A stretch of 64,000 nucleotides of DNA from Thermococcus sp. (GTDB taxonomy: Archaea; Methanobacteriota_B; Thermococci; Thermococcales; Thermococcaceae). Position 1 is the first letter of the stretch. Each line of letters opens with the position of its first letter. The position numbers were made by a program, and so were the translations under genes. Location of the stretch: positions 1-64,000 of the forward strand of contig NZ_WANV01000038.1 in assembly GCF_015521605.1 (NCBI RefSeq), in the 5' to 3' direction. The notes under the pieces were generated by a model. The model saw only the letters and a list, made by a program, of their open reading frames with translations, did no database searches and was not told where the DNA came from. Positions 16,915 to 27,011 of the stretch are shown one piece after another.

Positions 16915-17635
16915 GCTCCCGAACTTCCTCACTCTGGGCGAGTTCCTCGGCTTCTTTCTCTATCTCAACCTTTCTTTTGAGAATCGAGGCCAGAGCCTTG
17001 TCCTCCGGGTCTATGATCTTGACCTCAAGCGGAAAGACCCTCTTGGTTAGGGTTTTGATGTATGTCCCCGCCTTGTATCTAATTTTCTTTTCAAGCTCGC
17101 CCTTTTCCTCCGGGGAAAGAAGACGGTCCGTTCTCAGGACTATCGTTAGCACGTGGGGCTCCTCGAAGGGCACCGTTACCGCAAGGGCTGAGAACTCCAC
17201 GTTCCACTCCCTTAGGGTTATTACGAGTCCTTTTCCAAGACGTTCCAGGGTTTCCTTTATTTTTTCAGGTCCATTGACGATCAGCTTTGGAGTCTTTTCG
17301 GGGCGGGCCTCCTCGGGTCCTTCGTCGACCACCTTGAACCCCGAGATTGAAAACCTCACCCCGTAGACCTTACCGAGGGTCTCCGTGGCGTCCGATGCCA
17401 GCTTTTCCAGGAGGCCATAGACAAAAGGGTCGACCTCCATTGAGAGAAACCTCCGGAGCCCCCGAACCTTTAAAAGGAAGACCAAGTTCAGCACCCGTTC
17501 CTCGGGCTGAACCAAAACTGTAAGCTCTTCCAATGACGCCCCAAAGGCCTCTACGGCCTCTCTAATCCTTCCCGCAAAGAGCTTATCGATAATCGGATAG
17601 TATTCAGGTGGATTGACGTTCAGCAATCTCAACAC
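16877..17635 (-). CDS. Unknown protein, three-part alpha/beta layout
   Basis: I do not recognise this 252-residue protein. It begins 'MLRLLNVNPPEYYPIIDKLFAGRIREAVEAFGASLEEL', has two beta-rich halves ('FLSMEVDPFVYGLLEKLASDATE', 'NVEFSALAVTVPFEEPHVLTIVLRTD') and a charged helical tail ('ILKRKVEIEKEAEELAQSEEVRELMGLL'). No membrane segment or catalytic motif is visible. GTG at 17635 is possible; TTG codons at 17632 and 17626 would also suit the GGAG upstream, so the start is uncertain by up to three codons. Confidence 0.7.
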   Translation of the reverse strand: MLRLLNVNPPEYYPIIDKLFAGRIREAVEAFGASLEELTVLVQPEERVLNLVFLLKVRGLRRFLSMEVDPFVYGLLEKLASDATETLGKVYGVRFSISGFKVVDEGPEEARPEKTPKLIVNGPEKIKETLERLGKGLVITLREWNVEFSALAVTVPFEEPHVLTIVLRTDRLLSPEEKGELEKKIRYKAGTYIKTLTKRVFPLEVKIIDPEDKALASILKRKVEIEKEAEELAQSEEVRELMGLLRKGTPGS

Positions 17636-17700
17636 TCCGTAACGAAACTACGGCGAAATCACTTTAAGGGTTTCCCATCAATTAATACCGGTGATTCTTT

Positions 17701-17982
17701 ATGAGAGTCAAATTTTATGCAACCTTCAGGGAGCTCATAGGGAAGAAGGAAGTGGAAGTTCACGGGGTGAAAACGGTTCGCGAGCTTGTAGAATACCTGG
17801 CCGAACACTACAGCCCGGAGATCAGAAAACAGCTCCTGGAAACGGAACGCGTTGCGGAAGGGAAGCCCATTGACGGTATGATCCTTGTTAACGGGCACAA
17901 CGTGCTTCACCTGAGGGGACTAGATACCGAGCTCAAAGACGACGATGAGGTTCACATATTCCCGCCGGCCGGTGGTGGGTGA
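17701..17982 (+). CDS. MoaD/ThiS-family ubiquitin-like protein
   Basis: A 93-residue beta-grasp protein ending in Gly-Gly-Gly, as needed for C-terminal adenylation and thiocarboxylate formation or isopeptide conjugation. 'MRVKFYATFRELIGKKEVEV' and 'DDDEVHIFPPAGGG' are typical. Such archaeal proteins act as sulphur carriers for molybdopterin/tungstopterin and thiolated tRNA, and some as SAMP protein modifiers. It has GGTGAT upstream and shares one base with the next gene's ATG. A second MoaD-like gene is at 61165-61395 beside FOR; that one is the better tungstopterin candidate. Confidence 0.9.
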   Translation: MRVKFYATFRELIGKKEVEVHGVKTVRELVEYLAEHYSPEIRKQLLETERVAEGKPIDGMILVNGHNVLHLRGLDTELKDDDEVHIFPPAGGG

Positions 17983-18263
17983 TGGCGGTTGCCGAGATAT
18001 GCCTCTTTCCGCTCGGGACGGAGAGCCCAAGCGTCGGGAAATACCTTGAGCCGGTCATGGACGTTATAAGGGAGAGCGGACTGAAGCACCGGCTCTGCCC
18101 GATGGGCACGGTCGTTGAGGGCTCGGTGGAGGAAATTCTTGAGCTGGTAAAGGCCTGCCGGGAGGCCATCTTCAAGGCAGGGGCAAAGAGGGTCGTCATA
18201 AGCCTCAGGATAGACGATAGACTCGACAAGCCCCTGACGATCGAGGGCAAGATGAGGGTGTAA
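17982..18263 (+). CDS. MTH1187-family (DUF77) thiamine-binding-type protein
   Basis: A 93-residue protein: 'MAVAEICLFPLGTESPSVGKYLEPVMDVIRESGLKHRLCPMGTVVEG' and 'AGAKRVVISLRIDDR' are characteristic of the MTH1187/YqgV family, small ferredoxin-like tetramers of which some bind thiamine or HMP. The ATG at 17982 overlaps the MoaD stop by one base (TGATG), so translation is coupled. Its biochemical role is unclear; the neighbouring MoaD gene hints at sulphur or thiazole chemistry. Confidence 0.85.
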   Translation: MAVAEICLFPLGTESPSVGKYLEPVMDVIRESGLKHRLCPMGTVVEGSVEEILELVKACREAIFKAGAKRVVISLRIDDRLDKPLTIEGKMRV

Positions 18264-18264
18264 G

Positions 18265-18936
18265 ATGGCGGAGTACTTCGACAGAATAGCCCGCAGGTAC
18301 GATGACTGGTACGGAACAGAAACCGGGAGGTACGTTGACAGAACTGAGAAGTGGCTCGTTTTTTCCATGCTGCAGTCGAAATCGGGGAAAGCCCTCGACC
18401 TCGGCTGTGGGACGGGCAACTACACCCTTGAGCTGAAGAAGAGGGGCTTCGACGTGATCGGTCTGGATGCCAGCGAGGGCATGCTCCAGGTGGCCCGCTC
18501 CAAAGGGCTGAACTGCATAAAGGGCGACGCCTACAGTCTGCCCTTTCCCGACCGGAGCTTTGATCTGGTTCTCAGTGTCACGATGTTTGAGTTTATTTAC
18601 GAGCCCGAGAGGGTTGTGGCGGAGATAAACCGTGTCTTGAAGCCGGGAGGTGAGGTTCTTATAGCGACGATGAACGGACGGAGTGCCTGGTTCGTCTTCA
18701 AAAGATTTAAGAGCCTTTTCGTGGAGACCGCTTACAGGTACGCTCGCTTCTATACTCCAGGGGAGCTTGAGGACCTGCTCAGGAATGCCGGCTTTACCGA
18801 TGTCCGGAGCGGTGGAGTGATATTCTTCCCGTCTTTCTGGCCGTTCCACGGCCTTGCCGAGCGCCTCGACAAAAAGCTTCACAACCGCTGCAAGGGCATC
18901 GCGGCTTTTATAGCGGTCAGGGGCGTGAAGCCTTGA
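18265..18936 (+). CDS. Class I SAM-dependent methyltransferase, substrate unknown
   Basis: A 223-residue Rossmann methyltransferase with motif I 'ALDLGCGTGNYTLELKKRGF', acidic 'VIGLDAS', motif 'GDAYSLPFPDRSFDLVLS' and 'EINRVLKPGGEVLIATMN'. This is the Methyltransf_11/UbiE-like group, small-molecule or lipid modifying in most cases. It starts one base after the DUF77 gene and overlaps the following ParB-like gene by four bases, so the four genes from 17701 form one operon. No substrate can be named. Confidence 0.88.
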   Translation: MAEYFDRIARRYDDWYGTETGRYVDRTEKWLVFSMLQSKSGKALDLGCGTGNYTLELKKRGFDVIGLDASEGMLQVARSKGLNCIKGDAYSLPFPDRSFDLVLSVTMFEFIYEPERVVAEINRVLKPGGEVLIATMNGRSAWFVFKRFKSLFVETAYRYARFYTPGELEDLLRNAGFTDVRSGGVIFFPSFWPFHGLAERLDKKLHNRCKGIAAFIAVRGVKP

Positions 18937-19337
18937 AAAAGATACGCCTGGTGACCCGGGAGGAGGCCTGGAAGAGGGCGGGGAGAATAAAACGGGAGTA
19001 CGAGGCGATTTACGGCATCGAGTTTGAACTTGAAGCGGCATTTATACCGCTCACCCGTGTTGTGCCCACCCAAGCGGCGCTGAGTGAGGTCAAACTTCTG
19101 GTTGTTCTTCAGGAGATAAAGCACGGCTACAACGCCCCCATCATAGTCATACCCTACGGAGGCAGGTACTACCTCATAGACGGTCACCACAGGGCTTTTG
19201 CCCTGAAGAAACTGGGCTTTGACGAGATTGAGGCCATCCTCATCAGGCCAAGGGGAGAATTTGTCCCGGGCGTTATCAAAACAACAGAAAAAGAGGGACT
19301 AAAAAGACTCGAAGACATAAAAATCGTGAGGGATTAA
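18933..19337 (+). CDS. ParB/Srx-fold domain protein
   Basis: A 134-residue single-domain protein with the ParB/sulfiredoxin core: 'LLVVLQEIKHGYNAPIIVIPYGGRYYLIDGHHRAFALKKLG'. The 'DGHHRAFAL' box corresponds to the GxxR nucleotide-binding motif. Such domains bind CTP or ATP; in Thermococcus a ParB-like protein (SerK) is a free-serine kinase, but that one is longer. The start is a TTG overlapping the upstream stop (TTGA), which is unusual. It could be a kinase or a nucleotide-dependent DNA-binding domain. Confidence 0.75.
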   Translation: MKKIRLVTREEAWKRAGRIKREYEAIYGIEFELEAAFIPLTRVVPTQAALSEVKLLVVLQEIKHGYNAPIIVIPYGGRYYLIDGHHRAFALKKLGFDEIEAILIRPRGEFVPGVIKTTEKEGLKRLEDIKIVRD

Positions 19338-22198
19338 CCCTCCCATATCACGTACTCCTTCTTTGTTATGAAGACAGGTTCTATCCTCTTCCTGACGATG
19401 ACGACCTTGTCCTCACCGTACTTCTGGTAGAGCTTCTGGATGTATGTATCAAAGACTCCCTGTGGCATCGAAGCCTGGACGGTTATCTCGTTGTCCCCGG
19501 GGGCGACGCTTATGCCCTCCTTGACCGGGACGTAGGTTATGATGTCCTGGTGGGGCTCGAGGTAAAACTTCTCCTGGTAGATGTCCTTTCCGTTGGGCGC
19601 GATGTAGTAGACGACGCTTTCCCTAAGGTAGAGGTCAACGGTGCGCTCCTCCCTGAACGCGGCGGTGAGTTTGAGCTCCCCGTTCTCCCCTTCGTCGAGA
19701 ACGTAGCTAGGGTCGACGTTCTTGCCGTTGACGTAAACTGGCCCATCGAGGACCCCTACCGGCCCGTCCTGAACGAGGATGAAGCGGTACTTGGTGGCGT
19801 TGGGTACTGTCAGGTTGAACTCGATGGGTGTCTCGTTGAGGTGGTTCATGGTGATGCCCTCGGCCAGGATCTCCCTCTTTACCAGCACGCTGCCGTTGTA
19901 GGCTTCAAAGATGAGCGTTGCGTCTTTGATGTCCCTTCCAAAGGCCGATATCCATAGCCTCAGCTTCTGCTCTCCCAGCGGAAGCTTTCCACCGCCGAGG
20001 GTGCTGTAGAAGGCTTTCCATGTTCCGTTCTCGAATTTGTCAATCCTGTAAACCGCGAAGGGCCTGAACTCGTAGGTTGAAACGCCTCCATCCCGGTGGA
20101 CTGGTCTGAAATTGGCAAAGAGCATCTGGGCGTCCCATGGATCGAATGAGAAGGGTATCTGGAACGCCAGCCTCACGAAGTTGCTGAAGGCTATTTTCTG
20201 GTAGGCCAGAAGCCCGTAACCCTGGAAGATGTAGAGAACGTATGGTATATCTCCCCTGCCCTGTATGACCTGTCCCTTGGTGAGGTCTATCGTGAGCACC
20301 GGCTGATAGGCGTATTTTCCGGTGTTTATGTAAACCACAGTCTTTCCGCTCTCGTTGGCGTGCTGAATGTACTGTGCTGGGATGACCTGGAACATCGGGC
20401 TGCTCCTGTACTCGCCGTAGGTTATCGCACCGCCGAGGTAGCTTATGGCGTTGAACTTGTAGATGTCCTGCTGCCAGACTATCATGTAATTCAGCTCCCA
20501 GGCCTCGAAGTCCTGCTCGCTCTCGTTGCCGTAGTGGGAGAAGAAGTCCGCCACGATGTAACGCCTGTCATAGGCGTGACCTCCATCCGTTGCCGAGCGT
20601 CTGTGGCTGAGCAGGCTGGATTCAATCCAGTAGCCGTAGTCCCACCAGCTCGTGGCGCTGTCGAGGGGGTTGCTGTTCTCCTTGAGCCAGTTGAGGGAGT
20701 TGACCCAGTCTGCCGGGACTGAACCCTGGCTCTTTGCGGTGTTCGTGGCTATGCTGCCCATGTACTGGGCCCCGATAATCGGTAGCGGCAGGAACAGGAG
20801 CATCAGGAGGACTGCATAGAGTGCCTTGGTGGTCATGCTCTCCTTCATTTCCTCTATGAAGAGGAATATTTCCCCTACGGCGACTCCCGCTAGGAGCAGT
20901 ATGGCTCCCGAGGCCTGGAACACGAAACGAACCGCCAGGAGGAGCAGGTAGAGGGAGCCGATGTAGTAGGTGACCAGGAATATCTCCTTGTGACCTGTCA
21001 GGTCGTTTTTGGTAAGCTTCCTGACGAACCTCGCGGCGACTATGATGAATCCCACCGCGGAGAGGATGAATATTATTGCGTCCTTGGTCTTGACGCTGTA
21101 GTATGCGGTTATCGTGTTCCAGTCAGTCTTCGCAAGCTCCGCAACCGTCTGGTAGAGGGGGTTGGACTGATATGCTGCCCCCATGAACTTGAGGAGATCC
21201 CTACCGAAGTAACCGTAAAATGCAAGGGCTGCCAGAATCGCTATGCCCGCAACCATTCCAAAGCGGTGTTTTTTGTCCGAATAGTTGAGACCGAACCTTT
21301 CCCCGTAGAGCATTATTGAGACCAGAACGCTGAGGGCAATGAATGCCTCAATGGCAAAAACCAGGAACCACCTTATGCCGATGAATCCTGTATAGGAAAG
21401 GACTACTCCTAGTATGAGGGAAGCGCCGTAGAGCGGGAAGAAGTCCCTGACGAACCTCTTCAGGACGTCAACCATTCCGAAGATGAAGAACACCACCGTG
21501 GTGATGCCCGCGAAGAGGAGCAGTATGCTGACACCGAACGTGCTTCCTGTCCATGCCGCCATGTAGAGGAGGCTGGCCAGCAGGAACAGGGCCCCGGAGA
21601 GCATTTTCTTCAGGTTCCATTCCTTCTCATCGAGGTACACCATGAGGAGGAACACTGCATAGATGAAGAACATCATGAAGGGGCCTTCACCACGGTTGTT
21701 GCCGGAGTATGTCTTGCTGAAGTTGGCGTAGGAGAACATCATGAACGCCGCCGCCCAGAGGCCGGCCCAGTTGGAGTGGAGCTTCTTTCCGAGAAGGTAG
21801 ACTCCTATGATGGTCATTGCTCCCACGAACGGCGGCCAGAGTTTGAACGCCCCCAGCTGGTCGTAGCCAAATACGGAGACGATTTTGTAGAATACGGCCT
21901 GGATAGTATAGAGACCCAGGTAACCGCCCGCCTTTATTCCAGTGGGAGGGTCAGCGTAGGCAAAGTATTTGGGAACCCACTCGTTGATGGCTATCCTGTA
22001 CATCTCGTAGTGGAAGAAGGTGTCCGGGTCGAGGAAGGTCTTGTAGTTCGAGGTGATGTTCCTTATCCTGAAGCCAACGTAGGCCAGTATGAGGACTATC
22101 AGGGGGAGGCCGTAGGCCTTGAACTTCTGATAGTACTCGGGGAGGGAAGTCTTTTCCCCTTTTTTCTTTCGTTTCTCTTTAATTTTCGTTTTTACCAT
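19334..22198 (-). CDS. aglB: Oligosaccharyltransferase AglB (STT3)
   Basis: A 954-residue enzyme with a short basic N-terminal tail, about a dozen transmembrane helices in the first ~480 residues and a large external C-terminal domain. The catalytic signature 'WWDYGYW' is at residues 518-524; 'DPDTFFHYEMYRIAI' is the first external-loop acidic motif. It moves a lipid-linked oligosaccharide onto Asn of N-x-S/T sequons. The ATG at 22198 follows GAGGTGG, which overlaps the glmS stop. The upstream ATG at 22216 lies inside glmS and was rejected. The gene pair supplies glucosamine and uses the glycan. Confidence 0.96.
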   Translation of the reverse strand: MVKTKIKEKRKKKGEKTSLPEYYQKFKAYGLPLIVLILAYVGFRIRNITSNYKTFLDPDTFFHYEMYRIAINEWVPKYFAYADPPTGIKAGGYLGLYTIQAVFYKIVSVFGYDQLGAFKLWPPFVGAMTIIGVYLLGKKLHSNWAGLWAAAFMMFSYANFSKTYSGNNRGEGPFMMFFIYAVFLLMVYLDEKEWNLKKMLSGALFLLASLLYMAAWTGSTFGVSILLLFAGITTVVFFIFGMVDVLKRFVRDFFPLYGASLILGVVLSYTGFIGIRWFLVFAIEAFIALSVLVSIMLYGERFGLNYSDKKHRFGMVAGIAILAALAFYGYFGRDLLKFMGAAYQSNPLYQTVAELAKTDWNTITAYYSVKTKDAIIFILSAVGFIIVAARFVRKLTKNDLTGHKEIFLVTYYIGSLYLLLLAVRFVFQASGAILLLAGVAVGEIFLFIEEMKESMTTKALYAVLLMLLFLPLPIIGAQYMGSIATNTAKSQGSVPADWVNSLNWLKENSNPLDSATSWWDYGYWIESSLLSHRRSATDGGHAYDRRYIVADFFSHYGNESEQDFEAWELNYMIVWQQDIYKFNAISYLGGAITYGEYRSSPMFQVIPAQYIQHANESGKTVVYINTGKYAYQPVLTIDLTKGQVIQGRGDIPYVLYIFQGYGLLAYQKIAFSNFVRLAFQIPFSFDPWDAQMLFANFRPVHRDGGVSTYEFRPFAVYRIDKFENGTWKAFYSTLGGGKLPLGEQKLRLWISAFGRDIKDATLIFEAYNGSVLVKREILAEGITMNHLNETPIEFNLTVPNATKYRFILVQDGPVGVLDGPVYVNGKNVDPSYVLDEGENGELKLTAAFREERTVDLYLRESVVYYIAPNGKDIYQEKFYLEPHQDIITYVPVKEGISVAPGDNEITVQASMPQGVFDTYIQKLYQKYGEDKVVIVRKRIEPVFITKKEYVIWEG

Positions 22199-22208
22199 CC
22201 AAACCACC

Positions 22209-24017
22209 TCATTCAACGGTGACCGATTTGGCCAGGTTTCTCGGCTTGTCGGGGTCGTTACCCCTCAGGACAGCCAGATGATAAGCGAGTATCTGGAGCG
22301 GAACAACGTAAACTATCGGGGTGAGAAGCTCGTCCATTTCTGGCATTTTGATGAAGACATCGGAGATCCTCTCCAGTTCATCCCTGTCCCCGATGCTTAT
22401 TATATACGCCCCCCTCGCGCGGGACTCCTCTATGTTGCCCACCATCTTGTCAAAGGTCTTTCCGCCCGGTGCTATGGCAACCACGGGGACGCCATCCTCA
22501 AGAAGTGCCAGGGGCCCGTGCTTCAGCTCGCCCGCGCTTAGACCTTCTGCGTGGATGTAGCTTATCTCCTTGAGCTTGAGTGCCCCCTCAAGGGCCGTTG
22601 GGACGCTTATGCCTCTGCCGATGTAGAAGAAGTCCCTCTTTTCCTTGAGCCCCTCGGCCAGCTCTCTCAGTGATTCATCGTGCTTGAGAACGTCCTCTAC
22701 AAGTTCTGGGACTGCGTTGAGCTCCCTCTCCAGCCTTTCGAGGTATTCCTCCCCGACGGTTCCAAGAACCCTTGCCAGTTCGATGGCGAGCATCGTGAGA
22801 ACCGTCAGCTGGGTCGTGTAGGTTTTGGTGGCAGCGACGCCTATCTCCGGCCCGGCGTGTGTGTACAGGGTGAGGTCAGCTATTCTGGTCGCCATGCTCC
22901 CGACAACGTTGACTATCGCGAGAACCTTTGCCCCCTTCCTCTTGGCCAGTTTCATAGCCGCCAGGGTATCGGCGGTCTCTCCGCTCTGGGTTATTGCTAT
23001 CACGAGGGTGTCCTCGTCCACCAGATCCTCGAACTCATAGCGGAACTCGCTGGCGTCCTCAACTATCGGGACCTTCCTGGCGAGCCTCTGGAAGAGGTAC
23101 TTGGCAACCAAACCGGCGTGATACGAGGTGCCCATGGCTATGATGAATATCTTCTCGTATTTGGCCACCTCCTCTGCTATCGAACGGATTATCCCGGCAT
23201 TCCCATGGAGGGCGTCCCTTATGGCCCTTGGTTGCTCGTATATCTCCTTGAGCATGAAATGGGGGTAGCCGGCTTTTTCCGCCATCTCAAGGCTCCATTC
23301 TATCTCCTGGACTGGCTTTTCGACGATCTCCCCACTGTCGAGGTTCTTAACGACCCAGAAGTCCTTTCCTACTACGGCGTACTCCCTGTCGTCCAGAAAC
23401 ACGACACGGTTCGTGTACTCAAGGAAGGCCGGAACGTCGCTCGCTCCAAAGTTTTCCCCTTCTCCGATTCCAAGGACGAGCGGGCTCTCGTTCCTGACGA
23501 AGTAGAGTCTGTCAGGCTCACCCGTGTAGATTATGCCGAGGGCGAATGAGCCCTTGAGCCTGAGAAGGGCCCTCCTCATGGCCTCCTCGAAGGTGCCCCC
23601 CGATTTGAGCTCCTCCTCGATGAGATGGGCTATAACTTCGGTGTCCGTGTCGCTGTTAAAGCGGTGACCGCGCTTAAGAAGCTCCTCGCGGAGCTCGCGG
23701 TGGTTCTCGATTATGCCGTTGTGGACGAGGGCAATCCTGCCTGTGCAGTCCCTCTGGGGATGAGCGTTAATATCGTTCGGAACCCCATGGGTGGCCCAGC
23801 GGGTGTGTCCTATTCCCCTTTTGCCGGGCATTTCGAGAAAGCCTAGCTTCTCAGCGAGTTCGTCTATCCTTCCGGTTCCCTTCTTTATGTAAAGCCTCCC
23901 GCCGTCTTCCGTGACTATTCCCGCGGAGTCATACCCCCTGTATTCGAGCCTTTTGAGGCCCTTGACGATAATCTGGGAGGCTCTGCCGTCTCCGATATAG
24001 CCGATTATACCGCACAT
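22209..24017 (-). CDS. glmS: Glutamine-fructose-6-phosphate aminotransferase
   Basis: The 602-residue enzyme begins with Met1-Cys2 ('[11 protein letters not shown]'), where Cys2 is the glutaminase nucleophile, followed by '[10 protein letters not shown]'. Two SIS isomerase domains follow ('[14 protein letters not shown]', '[12 protein letters not shown]', '[22 protein letters not shown]') and the protein ends '[13 protein letters not shown]'. It makes glucosamine-6-phosphate, entry to UDP-GlcNAc. It lies ten bases ahead of aglB on the same strand, an arrangement that links hexosamine supply with N-glycosylation. Confidence 0.97.
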   Translation of the reverse strand: MCGIIGYIGDGRASQIIVKGLKRLEYRGYDSAGIVTEDGGRLYIKKGTGRIDELAEKLGFLEMPGKRGIGHTRWATHGVPNDINAHPQRDCTGRIALVHNGIIENHRELREELLKRGHRFNSDTDTEVIAHLIEEELKSGGTFEEAMRRALLRLKGSFALGIIYTGEPDRLYFVRNESPLVLGIGEGENFGASDVPAFLEYTNRVVFLDDREYAVVGKDFWVVKNLDSGEIVEKPVQEIEWSLEMAEKAGYPHFMLKEIYEQPRAIRDALHGNAGIIRSIAEEVAKYEKIFIIAMGTSYHAGLVAKYLFQRLARKVPIVEDASEFRYEFEDLVDEDTLVIAITQSGETADTLAAMKLAKRKGAKVLAIVNVVGSMATRIADLTLYTHAGPEIGVAATKTYTTQLTVLTMLAIELARVLGTVGEEYLERLERELNAVPELVEDVLKHDESLRELAEGLKEKRDFFYIGRGISVPTALEGALKLKEISYIHAEGLSAGELKHGPLALLEDGVPVVAIAPGGKTFDKMVGNIEESRARGAYIISIGDRDELERISDVFIKMPEMDELLTPIVYVVPLQILAYHLAVLRGNDPDKPRNLAKSVTVE

Positions 24018-24178
24018 TACCTTCCACCCGCCTCTCTTACTCTTTCCCTAAATAAATGCCGGAAGTTAAAAGCGTTTCTCAACGGTGGTTTTCTGGTGGG
24101 TTCATATGGCCTTTGGTTCAACCCTCGATGGGAGGAAAAGCCTTTATACCCTGCCGTCTATCCACTCCGGGTGTGCCG

Positions 24179-24382
24179 ATGAACAGGAAGCTCGACGAGT
24201 TCCTTGAGGCGGTCTCATCGAAAGCCCCGGGAGACGCTGATAACGGCGGGAGAAGAAAAAGAAAAAAGCGCCTGAAGGCCACCAGCCTGGAGTCTTTCCT
24301 CCCCGAGGAATACGTGAACTATTTCAGGGAACTCCGCATAGGGTCAAAGAAGATAAGAAACGCCAGAATAGAGGAGCTATAA
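24179..24382 (+). CDS. Small basic protein of unknown function
   Basis: A 67-residue protein: '[14 protein letters not shown]', a basic linker ('[11 protein letters not shown]'), and a C-terminal helix ('[23 protein letters not shown]'). A TATA box at 24143-24150 and GGGTGTG before the ATG support the start at 24179 over a longer in-frame reading. Its 3' end overlaps the methyltransferase gene by six bases, tail to tail. The basic linker suggests nucleic-acid contact; no family is recognised. Confidence 0.65.
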   Translation: MNRKLDEFLEAVSSKAPGDADNGGRRKRKKRLKATSLESFLPEEYVNYFRELRIGSKKIRNARIEEL

Positions 24383-25522
24383 CCCCTCTGCTATTATCGC
24401 CAGCTTTCCGAACTGGAATACAAAGGCCCTTCTATCTCCCTTCAGGTTCGCCTCTATCCTTCTCCTGACCTTCCAGTACTCCCCCTCCGGCACGCTTATC
24501 CTGAGAGTTGCCCTTCCAAAGCCTTCTCTCCTGAGAAAGTCGTTTATTCTGACCGGATGGAAGGGCACAACGCCCACAACGGCGTAGGTTCTCTTGAGGT
24601 ATGGGCTTCTGATTTCCCCGTCTCCGGTTGCTAAAATGCGCCTCTTCTCGCGAAGGAGCATCCTGACATCTGCGTTTAAGGCATGGAACAGCTCGTTTAT
24701 TAAATCGGCGTAGTCAACGCTCTGGGGAATCTCGTAGAGGTACTGGCCGGGCTTTTCCGTCCACTCGACTATGTTCTCTAGGTCAGGGGCGCTCTCAAGC
24801 CTCGCCCCGGCAGGCAGTATGACGGCGCTCCTCTCGGCCCGCGCCAGGGGTTCGGTGTAAAAGGTCAGCCGGTTGAGTGCGCCGAAGAGGTCTATATACT
24901 CGAACTCTCCCCTCCATGGAACCCTCTCGCGCCTCATCTGGGGCGGCAGGTCGAAGATAAAGGCATCCGTTTTGGATCTGTACGCCTCATACACCTCCAG
25001 GGGGCTTGGCAGGAGGTCTTCCAGCCTCCTCTCGGGCATCTCCGGGGGACGAGCTGGGTCCGAGAATATTACATCCGCGTCTATCATCTCAATGACATCC
25101 CTGCTGAGTGAGTCGGCGTTTATGAACTCGATGTTGTCCACTCCGTACTTTTCGGCGTTTCTCCGCGCGAACTCCACTTTTAGAGGGTCGATATCGATCC
25201 CGTATGCCTTATCGACCTTCATCGCGTAGAAAATCAGCTGAATTCCGATTCCGCAGGAGACGTCCGCTATGCTCCTGACTCCAAGCTCTCCCAAGCGTTC
25301 GGCACGGTATCTGGCCACTGCCTCGTGGGTGGCGTAGCGGAGGCCTTCCAAGTCCATCCAGAGGTCATCGCGGGAGAACTTGTCCCTTGCCCTTATCCTG
25401 GCCCTCGCTATCTCGGCTATGAGCTTCCACTCATCACCGAGTTTGGCTCGGAGCTTTCTCTCGTCGAGCCCCCTTCTTATCATGTCCACCGCGAGTTGAA
25501 CCTGCTCCTCGGTTATCATCAT
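24377..25522 (-). CDS. Class I methyltransferase with THUMP-like C-terminus
   Basis: A 381-residue protein. A helical N-terminal domain precedes a Rossmann methyltransferase ('[43 protein letters not shown]', '[16 protein letters not shown]', '[14 protein letters not shown]'). The C-terminal 100 residues resemble the THUMP-like domain of related proteins. The motif 'SDPARP' takes the place of the NPPY-type motif of N-methyltransferases. An RNA substrate is likely but not shown. It runs divergently from the GT-C gene with a 58-base spacer. Confidence 0.8.
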   Translation of the reverse strand: MMITEEQVQLAVDMIRRGLDERKLRAKLGDEWKLIAEIARARIRARDKFSRDDLWMDLEGLRYATHEAVARYRAERLGELGVRSIADVSCGIGIQLIFYAMKVDKAYGIDIDPLKVEFARRNAEKYGVDNIEFINADSLSRDVIEMIDADVIFSDPARPPEMPERRLEDLLPSPLEVYEAYRSKTDAFIFDLPPQMRRERVPWRGEFEYIDLFGALNRLTFYTEPLARAERSAVILPAGARLESAPDLENIVEWTEKPGQYLYEIPQSVDYADLINELFHALNADVRMLLREKRRILATGDGEIRSPYLKRTYAVVGVVPFHPVRINDFLRREGFGRATLRISVPEGEYWKVRRRIEANLKGDRRAFVFQFGKLAIIAEGL

Positions 25523-25580
25523 GTTCGAACCTCGGGGAGAGGCTTAAAAACGTTGCCGCGCTAATCTACCCGGTGATAAA

Positions 25581-26966
25581 ATGGACTGGAAAAGGGTCCT
25601 CTTCATCGCGATTTCGGCCGTTATACTGATCGGTTCATTCTGGTATCTCTACGATTTCGCCTCCCGTCCCGACCTCAGGGATTACATCGGAGACGAGGTC
25701 TGGTACGTCCCCGCGAGCAGGAACATCCTCCACAGGCTTGGCGTTGAGCTTCGCTACGTGAATGAAACGACGAATTCCGCCGGGATAAACGTTATTTTCT
25801 CAGACACGAGCACGCGAATAAAATACCAGTACGACGTTGAAAAGATAGCCCTCCAATACAACGCAACCTACGAGATGGAGTACCTCAAGTTTCCGGGCGT
25901 TTACTTTGAGATACCTGTGGGCAACGTGGAGGACTTCCTCAATGCCCTGTCCGCAGAAATACCGGCGGATGCCTACTACGTAGTTCCCGGCTACAGGTAT
26001 CCCGACAAGGAGAACATCCAGAACTACCTCAACACAGAGCACCCCTTCCTGGGGAAGGACCTCATAATGCTGGGCATGCTTGTCGAGGACAGGCCTATAA
26101 ACTGGCGGCTGCCCGGAATATTCGCCTTCGTCCTGATAGGCGTTCTGGTCGTTCTTGCAACTTATAGGATAAGCGACAGCTACCTTGCGGCGCTTATAGC
26201 CCTTATCTTTACGGTCGCAGACCCAACGCTCGAAGCCACCGCCGTAACGGCCATGCTGGACATCCACGTGGCGCTCTTCGTGTCGCTGTTCACAACGTTG
26301 CTGGTCTATGATCGGGAAAAGTCTTCCGCCTTTGCGGTGGGCCTTGCCGCCGCCGCCAAGCTCAGTGGAGCGTTCGGCTATCCCGTGCTCCTCGTAAAGG
26401 CTTTTAAGGGTGAACGGAAGCTGATGGGCTTCATCCTCACCATAGCAGTTATTCCCGCACTGGGATTCCTCATCCCAAACCTGGTGGCCGTAAGGGCGGT
26501 GGGATTCGAGCAGTGGGTGGACGACATACTGGGCAGCTTCCGCTGGCACCTCTCAAATAAGGGCGGCCATCCTGCGGCCTCACCTGTTTGGGACTGGTTC
26601 ATAAACAAGAAGGCCTTTCCCTTCCACTACAACCCCAACGTGTTCGCCCAGACAGACCCGTTCCTGCTCCTCAGCATGGTTCTGTTCATACTTGCCCTTC
26701 CCTGGCTCTACAGGAGGAGAGGGAAGCTGCTGATACCGTACGGTGTCTTCTGGAGCACGGTGGGGTTCTTTGTCCTCCAGTACATCCTCGGTGGGACGAC
26801 CCAGTTCAGCTTCTACGCCACGGTTCTCGTCCCGCCGGCCGCTATCGTCATGGGCGTTGCGTTGAAGGAGCTCCTCCGCTGGGAGGCGTTCACCTATTCA
26901 CTCTGGCTGTACCTTGAGTGGTTGCTGGAGGCGAAGGACAGGATAAGGCTGAGGCTGGGCCGTTAG
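25581..26966 (+). CDS. GT-C fold membrane glycosyltransferase (PMT/ArnT-like)
   Basis: A 461-residue protein with an N-terminal helix, an external loop bearing the acidic motif 'GDEVWYVPASRNIL', a long loop rich in Tyr and charged residues (70-170), and about eight further helices starting at 'DRPINWRLPGIFAFVLIGVLVVLATY'. The DE motif and 'PTLEATAVTAMLDIHVALFVS' resemble protein O-mannosyltransferases and ArnT, which use dolichol- or polyprenyl-linked sugars. It probably takes part in surface glycosylation, as does aglB nearby. The exact acceptor is unknown. Confidence 0.8.
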   Translation: MDWKRVLFIAISAVILIGSFWYLYDFASRPDLRDYIGDEVWYVPASRNILHRLGVELRYVNETTNSAGINVIFSDTSTRIKYQYDVEKIALQYNATYEMEYLKFPGVYFEIPVGNVEDFLNALSAEIPADAYYVVPGYRYPDKENIQNYLNTEHPFLGKDLIMLGMLVEDRPINWRLPGIFAFVLIGVLVVLATYRISDSYLAALIALIFTVADPTLEATAVTAMLDIHVALFVSLFTTLLVYDREKSSAFAVGLAAAAKLSGAFGYPVLLVKAFKGERKLMGFILTIAVIPALGFLIPNLVAVRAVGFEQWVDDILGSFRWHLSNKGGHPAASPVWDWFINKKAFPFHYNPNVFAQTDPFLLLSMVLFILALPWLYRRRGKLLIPYGVFWSTVGFFVLQYILGGTTQFSFYATVLVPPAAIVMGVALKELLRWEAFTYSLWLYLEWLLEAKDRIRLRLGR

Positions 26967-27011
26967 ACTTTGTTCTTTCATAGGAGGAAATCTTTGCCCT
27001 CTATGTTCTTT

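Noticed and set aside
22680-23549. 289-codon plus-strand frame inside glmS
   Set aside because: Shadow of glmS; no start signal.
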